Positions 56,200-64,000 of a DNA stretch of 64,000 nt are shown one piece after another (position 1 is the stretch's first letter; each line of letters begins with the position of its first letter). The position numbers were made by a program, and so were the translations under genes. Source of the DNA: Mastigias papua (Eukaryota > Cnidaria > Scyphozoa > Rhizostomeae > Mastigiidae); NCBI GenBank assembly GCA_964019165.1, contig OZ025269.1, positions 11,191,114-11,255,113 on the forward strand, given 5' to 3'. The notes beneath the pieces are model-generated. The model was not told the DNA's origin. It saw only the letters and a program-made list of their open reading frames with translations, and made no database searches.

Positions 56200-56606
56200 A
56201 TTTAGTCGTGCTCTAAACTTAGAGCACGATCAAAGAGGGGGTTTCCAAACAAATAGCCATCATGTTGACCTTGCTTCAGTTCAACTTTTGACTGTCTATT
56301 TCAATGGACACTCTGTTGTCGGTCGTGCTGAAAATTCAGAGCACGACCTTGTTATTGCGGCCCTTATCTACAATGTTGCCAAAATCTACAATGACTTATC
56401 TATCCAAAGTCGTCAAACTGATAGCCTCTTGATTTTTAAAGAACATATAAAGAATCACTTTATCATTTGAAGCCATTTTTAATTTTATTGATAAGTTTGC
56501 AATCATTTACTTTGACATGATACATATTAATAGCAATGTACGTAACACTGAAATGTACATCCTGTATAAAGATTTTACTTATTATTATTATTATTATTAT
56601 TATTAA
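56200..56606 (+). mobile_element. CR1/Rex-like LINE 3' end
   Basis: The frame 56171-56470 ends NVAKIYNDLSIQSRQTDSLL then IFKEHIKNHFII and a stop, the usual carboxy-terminal pattern of these LINEs ('akiyNeLP...F+..lk..l'). The 3' UTR ends in ATT repeats (56580-56605) and contains tgtacatcctgtataaagat, the inverse of the left end at 54510. It is therefore the same family as the minus-strand element, facing the other way. Confidence 0.7.
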
Positions 56607-56812
56607 ATAATTATGATATATGGAGTACATTAGTAGCCGTAACGCGATTTGAATGGCATACCGTTGTAGGAGTAGCCCCCGTTCTCGCGATCATTATCAT
56701 TACGTAATACTTTATGTATATATTTGTCCTTAAATATACAATTGCTCATTCTGAGATAGTTCTCAATCGAGTAACAAATAGAAGTATTCTCATTGAGTTT
56801 CGACTGTGGTTA

Positions 56813-57728
56813 CACCGTTAAAATTCGATTATGCGGCCAGCACCTAATAAGCGCTCCCTTCGAATTAGCGCCCAGGTAAAACTCTTAAAGTTCAATAAGC
56901 GCCCAGCACTTTTGAGCGCCCCTGCTAATAAGCGCCCATCTTAAGAAACTGGGCGCTTATTCGAAAACTGTCCCGAGAGACTGGGTGCTTATTCGAAATG
57001 TTGCCTTCTTTCAAGTGCTTGCATTATCTTGAAGAAAGCCGGAGTGGCTATACATTTATCATATCGATTGACCCAGAAAAATTAACATGGCTCAGATAAG
57101 ACATAAGAAAACAAAATAATCATTCTCAAAAACAACATATAAAAGTCACTCCCCAAGGGTCGTTTCTATTACCTTTGAAGAAGCATAAAAGTAAGCTAGA
57201 AGGTATTAACTGGAAATTTCCTATACAACCCTTTTTTCTGTGTTTAAATTCCAAGGTAGAAAATTTCTCTTTGATTTTCACCAATTGTTCATCAAGAACT
57301 TTTGCTGTTCGACTACAGTTTGTCCGGGCTGAAAATTTTGCTGGTACCACAAGCCCAACCTCCCGTTTTCTTTTCCCAGTGATTTCAACGTAGATCCCAT
57401 TTTTCTGTGTCTGCCTTCAGAAATTGATTTAGCAGTTTCGATAATTCAACTGGTACGTGTCCTACAAGAGTGAGAGTAGATGAGTCTTCCTCTGACCGTT
57501 TGAAAATACCAATAGAGTATTTGTCATAATCTAACGCTTCTATTCGTTCATCTGACTTTGCTATCAGAACTTGTCCAGTTAAAGGTGTCTAAATACTTTT
57601 GCAAACATCATGTCCACGAATAACTTATAAGCGCCCAGCACCTAATAAGCGCCCACTTCGAATAAGCGTCCAGGCTAAAAACTCAAGAATTTAATAAGCG
57701 TCCAGGGCGCAAGTTCGGATTTTTACAG
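56813..57728. mobile_element. TA-flanked Tc1/mariner-like element carrying a HIRAN-like remnant
   Basis: TA at 56811-56812 and 57729-57730 flank inverted ends CACCGTTAAAATTCGATTAT and CTGTAAAAATCCGAACTTGC. Both sides then carry several copies of AATAAGCGCCCA/TGGGCGCTTATT. The pattern fits a Tc1/mariner-type element. It encodes no visible transposase but contains the HIRAN-like frame below. Confidence 0.65.
57200..57606 (-). pseudogene. HIRAN-like domain protein remnant
   Basis: The minus strand gives VIRGHDVCKS then, after a stop, TPLTGQVLIAKSDERIEALD, YDKYSIGIFKRS and LVGHVPVELSKLLNQFLK; after a frameshift ITGKRKREVGLVVPAKFSAR follows. This is the order of HIRAN-like proteins ('W.P..GE.L...E..N..D..AVav', 'vGHVP.e.s', 'vtG.r..GleVP..y'). 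About 130 residues, one stop and one shift. I infer it was carried by the surrounding TA-flanked element; a distant match to another family remains possible. Confidence 0.6.
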
Positions 57729-57867
57729 TATGCGTTTCAATTTGCAGCTAGTTCAGACCTTTGGTCGTGCTCTTTGGACATAGCAAGACTGCGCTGAAAG
57801 GTATCTTGAGTCAGGATAAAAATACTTAAAAGCTGCTATTATTGGTAGCTTCATAAAACCATTCATT

Positions 57868-59085
57868 CATGGGCGACGGAGCTATAGGGCAAGCTGGGCT
57901 ATAGCCCCACCAATAATCAGGCCAGATTTTAACCCAGCTAATAGAGAAAATAACATAACATGAGTAGACTGAAACAATAAAAGGGAATTAATAGTTTTTA
58001 GCAATTTAATCAACAGCAACAACTTGAATGATGAAAAACGTAGACTAATTATTTAACTATGATGAGTTTATCATTCACACGTCTTAGTCTCTCATTTTCC
58101 ACGTAAGAGAAAAGCTCTTGAAAGTTTTCAGGCTTGATCAAGAGCACATGTTTTACCTCTAGATTTTAGAGGGCCACTATCGACAGATGTATCTTGAACT
58201 TCTGTTCCTGAGTACTTTTGCTATTTAGAGCGCTTTGACTTGCCGAGTTTTATACCCTATAAACACTTAGGAAGTCTTCTTATAAACTAATGAATTCAAA
58301 TGAACTTTGTGAAGGAAACTATGTTTCTGACATAACGTATGATTACCTTCTTCCTCAGCTGGAGAGCTTTGAGATTCTAAAAATGGAGGAAAATGCCTAC
58401 AGTTTCTCTGACATTCTAGATGCAATGAAGGGCATTGCCTCGAATCAGAGATCAATGATAAGTGAGATTGAGCAGCTCTGCAAACTAAGCTGCGTCAGTC
58501 CAGCTACTGCAGCTACAAGCGAAGGACCATTTTCAATAGCTCGGAGAATCAAGATGTGGCTGCGAGAAAAGATAACTCAACAACAAGTTACCCATGTTGC
58601 CATATTAGGTGTGCACAAAACAAGAACAGATGCTTTGCGACTTAATGTTGCCAACGAATTTGTTAGTCGAAATGACAGCCACTAGCGTAACTTTGGCTTA
58701 TCTGTACCATTTACTGAGGCTGAGCTCGATCATCTGTCTGTATAGCCAACTAGTGAAATGGCAGATGATCAGTGATCAGTGTAAGTGATGGATTGAAATG
58801 GGTCAAACTAACAACTTAAGACTGACAATGAATTATAGTTTTAAGAGCGTAGTTTTAAAACTATGGAAATATAAATTTTTGGAATTGTCTTAATACTAGA
58901 CTTTTATTCTCCATCATTGAACGTCATACCATGTCCCCCTGTAATGTTTTAACATTCGTTTCTGTACAAAAATGCAATAAATTTCCTGAGAGTAAGTAGA
59001 AATAAACACGTTTCCAGCGTTTCCCGTGGAGTGTGCCCCCAGACCCAGTTAGAAATTCTCGCTCCTTCGGCGCTCGTTGCCTTGA
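57868..59085 (+). mobile_element. hAT transposon remnant
   Basis: The left end CATGGGCGACGGAGCTATAG with GGGCAAGCTGGGCTATAGCC resembles hAT termini (CAGGGGCG-type), and the right side near 59035-59085 (tgtgcccccagaccc, gctccttcggcgctc) resembles the opposite terminus. The region between holds a broken hAT transposase. The exact right boundary and target duplication are not certain. Confidence 0.65.
58150..58740 (+). pseudogene. hAT transposase carboxy-terminal remnant (ZMYM1-like)
   Basis: A decayed stretch reads GHYRQMYLELL and RFDLPSFIPYKHL, then the open frame 58290-58685 gives ISEIEQLCKLSCVSPATAAT, SEGPFSIARRIKMWLREKIT and HVAILGVHKTRTDALRLNVA. The last part is the hAT dimerisation domain, where the family has 'P.t.A..ERsFS.l+riKtwlR..m.q.Rl..lall'. 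Glu-Gly-Pro replaces Glu-Arg-Ser. The protein resembles the ZMYM1-type hAT transposases common in animals. Confidence 0.75.
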
Positions 59086-59741
59086 GGTTCACGAGTTTCA
59101 GTAGTCCCACCAATCACACAGACCCAAGAAAAAGTCGCGGCTCTACGGCTCTGAGCCGGAGGAAGATTTTGTTCTCTATGTTATATTGAGAAAGGTTTAG
59201 TAATTTGCATCAACAATCCATCTTCAGCTAAGTTTTCAGTTAATGTGACATCGGAAGTGAAACGCATAGTCCTTCAACAGTTCAAGTTTTCGAGACGTAC
59301 ACAATGCAGAGTTTAAGAACTTTGACTACTTTTGATTGTCTTAGAGGAGGAAGGACTATGATGAAGATTTGACAGCCAGAGGAAGGATGGAAATTTTTCT
59401 GGACTCTGCAATCACTTAATACGCTCCGTGGCCCCTGTCATTGGCCCATTGTTTAGCTTACCTTGCGTTGCACAGTCTTTTTGTAGTCCTTACATCATTT
59501 ACAACAGTGGGAGTTTTGAGGGCTGTTAATGATAGAACTGTATGGAGATCCATCGTCGCCAACGTCAACCTAGACACGGCACTGCGGTAAGGTAAGGTAC
59601 ATCATTTGCACTTTTGGTGTCCCGATTTAATTCTGCACTAGATTTCCAATTGAAGGAGATAGGCACGGAAATGGACGATTTAAGATACTTAGATCAAGAA
59701 GTTTAGAAGCTGAGCTTCATATCCTTTTTTAACATATTTTT
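59086..59741. other. Non-coding, no feature recognised
   Basis: Between the hAT remnant and the RTE LINE. I see no gene, repeat or conserved frame here. Confidence 0.5.
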
Positions 59742-59999
59742 ACTGGGGGGTCAACCGTCGGGTGGTCGGCGACTAAACCGGCTCCCCCATCAGGCTCGCC
59801 TGATGAGGAGGGTAGTGGACCCCAGCAGGAATAAAAAGAAGACCTGACAAAGGGCGGATGATCCCAGGAGGGACAACGGCCATCCACAGATCCCCACTGC
59901 CTTGTGGGTTAGTTCTTTGAACAAAGGCTAGCGGAGAGTCCGTAAACAAACCGGCAGAAAGCAAGGGGAAACTACTGCTGTATCAATCCCAAGAATGTC

Positions 60000-61460
60000 A
60001 TGGATCAACACAACACAACGAATGAAGGTAACGACGTAAAGGGGAGCTCTGTAAGAGCTGCCTCGTCCGGTAGGGACAGTCATGCACAGCAGGTGACGCC
60101 AGGCCGTCATCAAACTACTGCTTACAAAAAGCAAATCCAAATTAGACGGACAGCAACCTGGAACGTAAGAACAATGCTTCAGAAAGGAAAATTGGACAAC
60201 ATCAAGAAAGAGATGGAGAGAATGAATGTTAACATCATGGGTTTATGTGAAATACGGTGGAGAGGAGCTGGAACCCTAATGTCGGATACCTATAAAATTA
60301 TTTACTCTGGAGGTGACAAACATGAGGGAGGAGTGGCAGTCATCATGGACTCAGCAACATCAAAAACACTCAAGGGGTACCTGACTATATCTGACAGAGT
60401 TATGCTAGTGAAATTGAATGGCTCACCTTTCGACACAGCCATCATCCAAGTTTATGCACCAACCACAGAGAGTACAGAGGAGGAAGTAGAGAAATTTTAT
60501 GATGAACTAAATCAAGCAAAAACACATTGCAAATCACAAGATGTCATTATCGTTATGGGTGACTTTAATTCGAAGGTAGGATCAACCAGACATGAAGACA
60601 TAGTAGGGCCATGTAGATTGGGAACTAGAAATGACAGAGGAGAAAAGCTAATAGAATGGGCAGCAATGAATGACATGATCATTGGGAACATCTGGTTTGA
60701 ACTACCAATAAGAAGATTGTGGACCTGGAAGAGTCCTAGAGACAGCACTCGCAACCAAATCGACTATATTATGATCAATAAAAGATACAAAAACGGCCTG
60801 CTAAGTGTCAAAACACGCCCAGGAGCCGACTGTTACAGCGACCATGTACCAGTATTGGGAAAGATCAGAATCAGACTGAAGAAAACAAACCTGAACAAGA
60901 ACAAGGACATGAAACTAAACATGGCAATATTACAGTCAAACAAAGAAATGCAAGAGAAATTCAGAATATCTGTACAGAACAAATGTAATGCCCTGGAAGA
61001 AATAGAAGATGTTGAGCAACAATGGGAAAAACTGAAAACATCTATAAATGATGCTGCGAAGGAAATCATCCCAGAAAGGACGACGAAGGCAAAGAAGAAA
61101 TGGATGACTGAGGAAATTTTTAACCTTATGGAGGATCGAAGGATAAACAAAAACAACCAGGATGAATATGAAAGACTCAACAAGGAAATAAGACACAAGT
61201 GTAATCTAGCAAAAGAAATCTGGTTAAAAGAACAATGTGAGGAAATGGAAAATCAGAACTCAAAAGATCTGCACAGGAAAATCAAAGATTTATGCCACAC
61301 TAAGACAGGTGGATCAACAGGATGCCTAAAGTCAAAGGATGGGAACATCATTATTAACAAAGATAAGATCTTGGAAAGGTGGACAAAATACATTGGGGAG
61401 CTGTACAATGATAATAGGGATGAAGACAGAAGAATTGAAAGTAACAACGACGGCCCATAG
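60000..61460 (+). CDS. RTE LINE ORF, endonuclease half
   Basis: ATG at 60000 opens 486 codons. The endonuclease motifs are TATWNVRTMLQKGKLDNI, MGLCEIRWRG, IIQVYAPTTES, VIIVMGDFNSKVG, RNQIDYIMINKRYKN and CYSDHVPVLGKI, all with catalytic Asn, Glu, Asp and His in place. A linker rich in lysine and glutamate follows (KKKWMTEEIFNLMEDRRINK) and DKILERWTKYIGELYNDNRD. The frame ends at TAG 61458-61460; the reverse transcriptase continues in the same phase, so this stop is a single mutation. Confidence 0.85.
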   Translation: MDQHNTTNEGNDVKGSSVRAASSGRDSHAQQVTPGRHQTTAYKKQIQIRRTATWNVRTMLQKGKLDNIKKEMERMNVNIMGLCEIRWRGAGTLMSDTYKIIYSGGDKHEGGVAVIMDSATSKTLKGYLTISDRVMLVKLNGSPFDTAIIQVYAPTTESTEEEVEKFYDELNQAKTHCKSQDVIIVMGDFNSKVGSTRHEDIVGPCRLGTRNDRGEKLIEWAAMNDMIIGNIWFELPIRRLWTWKSPRDSTRNQIDYIMINKRYKNGLLSVKTRPGADCYSDHVPVLGKIRIRLKKTNLNKNKDMKLNMAILQSNKEMQEKFRISVQNKCNALEEIEDVEQQWEKLKTSINDAAKEIIPERTTKAKKKWMTEEIFNLMEDRRINKNNQDEYERLNKEIRHKCNLAKEIWLKEQCEEMENQNSKDLHRKIKDLCHTKTGGSTGCLKSKDGNIIINKDKILERWTKYIGELYNDNRDEDRRIESNNDGP

Positions 61461-62249
61461 ATCATGGAGAAAGAAGTTAGCACAGCTTTAAAGAAAAGGA
61501 AAGATGGAAAAGCTGTAGGACCAGATAACATTACCATAGAAATGATTAAAGCATTGGAGGGGTTTGGAATCACCACACTAACAAAACTCATCAACAACAT
61601 ATATGACACAGGACATATTCCATTAGACTTGTCGAAATCCATCTTCATAGCTCTACCAAAGAAACAAAATGCAAATGAATGCGAAAATCATTGTACCATC
61701 AGTCTCATGAGACATGTAACAAAAATACTACTCAGAGTAATCATGATGAGAATACGAAATAAAATTCTCCCAGAAATAGCTCAAGAACAATGTGGATTTA
61801 TTGAAGGCAAAGGCACTGTAAATGCCCTATACATCATCAGAACAATAATAGAACGTGCCCTGGAGGTTCAGAAAGATCTTCATTTGTGCTTTATAGACTA
61901 CACTAAAGCATTTGACAAAGTCAAACACGACAACATTATTGACATACTAGAAGCCCTCAATATTGATGGAAAGGACTTGAGCATCATCGAGAATATGTAT
62001 TGGGAACAAACGGCTGCAATAAGAATAAAAAATGAAATCAGCGAATTCATACAGATTAACAGAGGAGTCAGACAGGGATGTGTATTTTCACCAGACTTGT
62101 TCTCCCTTTATAGTGAAAACATCATGAGACACATAGAGGAAATGTCAGGGATCTCAATAGGAGGACACAATGTAAATAACCTAAGATATGCAGACGACAC
62201 AGTCTTAATAGCAAGGGATGAAGAACACCTACAGACATTATTAGATGTT
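61461..62249 (+). CDS. RTE LINE ORF, reverse transcriptase half (to the insertion)
   Basis: In the phase of the previous ORF: MEKEVSTALKKRKDGKAVGP then DNITIEMIKAL, HIPLDLSKSIFIALPKKQNA, LCFIDYTKAFDKVKHDNIID, RGVRQGCVFSPDLFSLYSEN and the catalytic NLRYADDTVLIARDEEHLQT. The polymerase acids (FIDYT and YADD) are intact. It is cut at LLDV by the solo-LTR-like insertion (62250-62688) with the duplication GATGTT and resumes as IVKESEKLG at 62695. Confidence 0.85.
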
Positions 62250-62688
62250 TAGTAATATGTAATGCTGCAGTGTGGCAACCGGCCTTTCTCCTCTGGTGGT
62301 TGATGTTGAAAGTCTTATTTAACGTGAAGAGAACACGGAGCCAGAGATAGACGATGTTGGGTTAACGAACTGATCTACTGACTGACTATACAACATAAAT
62401 TACATTCTTATATACGTACATATTGCTGACGAAACATTACACACGAATTACCAAATGGATATAAAAAGAAGGTAGTGGGCTGAGTAAGCGAAAAGGCTAG
62501 ATGAGGTAAACGAAAGTAAAGGAATGACCTGTATGATGTGATGACAGGAATGATGCAAGGCAAGGGTGATGCCGAGATGTGAGGTGACAGTGGATGACAT
62601 GGCAAAAATGGAGAAGGCCGGTTGTGAATGAATGATGGAAGAAGGCCTATGTTGAAGGTTTTATTCACGGTGTTTTAGGGTCACTACA
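62250..62688 (-). mobile_element. Probable solo LTR
   Basis: A 439-bp insertion lies between copies of GATGTT (62244-62249, 62689-62694). On the minus strand it begins TGTAGTGACCCTAAAACACC and contains GAATAAAACC. Related sequence lies in units A and B near 2100-2340 and 25570-25650. I favour a solo LTR because of length, ends and 5-6-bp duplication. The terminal CA is not perfect (…ATTACTA), so this call is moderate. Confidence 0.6.
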
Positions 62689-62694
62689 GATGTT

Positions 62695-63408
62695 ATTGTG
62701 AAAGAAAGTGAAAAATTGGGTCTAAGTCTAAACAGCAAGAAAACGGGAACAATGGTGGTAAGCAGAAAGACCCTAAATCCAACCTGCAACATTAAAATCA
62801 ATGGCACCACCCTCAGACAGACACAACAATTTAAATATTTGGGTACGATCATATCATCAGACGGGAAATCCCACACCGAAGTTGAAAGCCGCATCAGTCA
62901 AGCAAAAACGACCTTCCACAAAATGAAACATATACTAACAAACATCAATCTATCACTGGAAACAAGACAGAAAGTACTTAAAAGTTACATCGAACCAATC
63001 CTGGTATACGGATGCGAAGCATGGACAATCAGTGGACAGCTGGAAAGAACACTTGAGGCGACAGAGATGTGGTTCATCAGGCGCATGTTGCGTATTCCAT
63101 GGACAGCTAGGAAAACAAACGAAGACGTCCTCACAGAAGCAAATCACAACCGACAGCTTATAACAAATATACGGAGGCGACAGGCAAAATTCATTGGACA
63201 CATAATGAGGAAAGGAGAATTGGAGCACACTGTAACAACAGGAAAGCTGAACGGAAAAAGAGCCAGGGGCAGACAGAGAGAAAAGATCATGGACAACCTG
63301 ACAACATGGCTGGGAACAGTAAGAGCAACGGACACCATCATTGCAACACAAAACAGAGTGAAGTGGACATCCATGATCGCCCACGCCAGTCGGCAAGGCA
63401 CCAGATGA
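62695..63408 (+). CDS. RTE LINE ORF, carboxy-terminal part
   Basis: After the insertion the same reading phase continues: KLGLSLNSKKTGTMVVSRKT, QFKYLGTIISSDGKSHTEVE, ILVYGCEAWTISGQLERTLE, TEMWFIRRMLRIPWTARKTN and IRRRQAKFIGHIMRKGELEH, then RARGRQREKIMDNLTTW. This is the thumb and carboxy-terminal domain found in RTE proteins. It ends at a stop at 63406-63408. The long intact frame shows the element moved recently. Confidence 0.85.
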   Translation: MVKESEKLGLSLNSKKTGTMVVSRKTLNPTCNIKINGTTLRQTQQFKYLGTIISSDGKSHTEVESRISQAKTTFHKMKHILTNINLSLETRQKVLKSYIEPILVYGCEAWTISGQLERTLEATEMWFIRRMLRIPWTARKTNEDVLTEANHNRQLITNIRRRQAKFIGHIMRKGELEHTVTTGKLNGKRARGRQREKIMDNLTTWLGTVRATDTIIATQNRVKWTSMIAHASRQGTR

Positions 63409-63422
63409 TGATGACTGGGGGG

Positions 63423-64000
63423 CAAACCCTCAAAAAGGAACGTGATACTAGGACAAAAAGTCTAATTTGAAATAAGGCTGATACATGTGATATATTGAAA
63501 CAATGTTCATAAGTGTCACGTGTTGATGTAAAAAAGATTGGAGATGAAATCTCTACTTTTGTCATTGTTACAATAACGTACTGTTCATGTATTACACAGT
63601 TTCCTAATGTTGTGCAAAAATGAAAAATGTTATTGCGTTTCATTCTGTTACCGATGAAACTAGAGGGGTCCCATTCATTGCAACACGATGACAGCAGTAG
63701 TTGTTTGACAACATAGCTGAGAACCTATACAAAAAGGAATATTTTTCTGGGGTCAAAAACCTCTTCACTGGGGGGGGGCAAGTTCAGAACTGGGAGGGCA
63801 TTTGTCCCCCCTGTTTGTATGTTAAAAAAGGCGCTGCTGAGCTTAGATTTAAAGTTGACATATTTTAAGCATAACTTATGCTTAAAACATGTCAACTTTA
63901 AATCTAAGCTCAGCTTCTCAATAGTGTCTGTAAACGGTTTCAAACCTCCTACCTCCGAATGTAACCGCCGCCAGTTAGTTAGGCCGTGCAATACAGTGTT
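63423..64000. other. Non-coding flank with G-run and hAT-like end
   Basis: A G-run at 63770-63778 and the stretch gagggcatttgtcccccctg beside ggcgctgctgagc look like the terminus of a hAT-type element facing left, but no other end was found. The minus-strand frame 63725-63991 is formed partly by the palindrome and is not supported. Confidence 0.35.
63836..63914. repeat. 79-bp near-perfect palindrome
   Basis: GCTGAGCTTAGATTTAAAGT at 63836 is mirrored by ACTTTAAATCTAAGCTCAGC ending at 63914. The arms of about 39 bases differ at only one or two places and meet around 63875 with no spacer. Such a sequence can form a cruciform and may mark a rearrangement or terminal foldback. Confidence 0.9.

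Larger units (their letters stand above)
59751..63413 (+). mobile_element. Near-complete RTE-type LINE with nested solo LTR
   Basis: Flanked by ACTGGGGGG (59742-59750 and 63414-63422). Without the 439-bp insertion and one target copy its length is about 3.2 kb, typical of full-length RTE. It has a 5' UTR of about 250 bases with paired segments (cccccatcaggctcgcctga), one long ORF with a single in-frame TAG, and a 3' end of GATGATGATG. The same family lies at 51828-53835. Confidence 0.9.

Noticed and set aside
60833..61648. Minus-strand ORFs of 80-131 codons
   Set aside because: They are antisense to the RTE endonuclease/reverse transcriptase and rich in hydrophobic residues from lysine/glutamate codons.
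62408..62668. 86-codon minus-strand ORF in the insertion
   Set aside because: It lies in the probable solo LTR, with no conserved motif.
63725..63991. 88-codon minus-strand ORF
   Set aside because: It spans the palindrome and non-coding flank and matches nothing.

Overview
The window is eukaryotic, most likely from an invertebrate animal. It is AT-rich, gene-poor and dominated by transposable elements: RTE- and CR1/Jockey-like LINEs, BEL/Pao, Ty3/gypsy and Copia LTR elements, and Tigger, Tc1/mariner, hAT, Harbinger-like, Mutator-like and TTAA-specific DNA transposons. The one convincing host gene is a histamine N-methyltransferase-like (HNMT-like) methyltransferase with no introns in its coding region. 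The sequence does not identify the species.

Layout. The first three quarters is a tandem array of one ancestral unit. Base 1 corresponds to 22087 and to 49259, so unit A is 1-22086, unit B is 22087-49258, and a decayed unit C runs from 49259 to about 54200. The methyltransferase lies on the minus strand at the right end of units A (21293-22117) and B (48465-49289). A third copy contributes only its first ten codons at 1-31. Units A and B share old passengers: a BEL/Pao gag remnant, a gypsy gag-protease-RT remnant, a pair of unrecognised ORFs, a CR1-like LINE tail, a BESS-like pseudogene and a LINE 3' tail. They differ by insertions made in only one copy, so each unit serves as the empty-site control for the other.

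A-specific material: a Harbinger-like MITE (1400-2086, TTA duplication), a degenerate BEL/Pao element (about 3843-9960, minus strand) carrying a nested LINE, a solo LTR, a foldback MITE, a mariner-like MITE and a local inversion. B-specific material: a TTAA-flanked element (22893-23953), an RTE LINE (26540-31019) holding a Tigger element (28218-29619), a Copia element with indistinguishable LTRs (32107-37281) holding a truncated LINE (32902-33806), and a Mutator-like element with terminal inverted repeats of about 343 bp (38756-40722). C-specific material: a transposon with terminal repeats of about 190-200 bp, an LTR with a primer-binding site, and an internally deleted RTE LINE with an ATCCATT duplication.

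Right of the array (54.2-64 kb) is more transposon sequence: two CR1-like LINE ends facing outward, a TA-flanked element carrying a HIRAN-like protein remnant, a hAT remnant, a nearly complete 3.2-kb RTE LINE (59751-63413) broken by one stop codon and a probable solo LTR, and a 79-bp near-perfect palindrome.

No operons, CRISPR arrays, tRNA or rRNA genes are visible. The functional content is probably a dosage-amplified HNMT-like enzyme; the rest records transposition within a recent segmental duplication.
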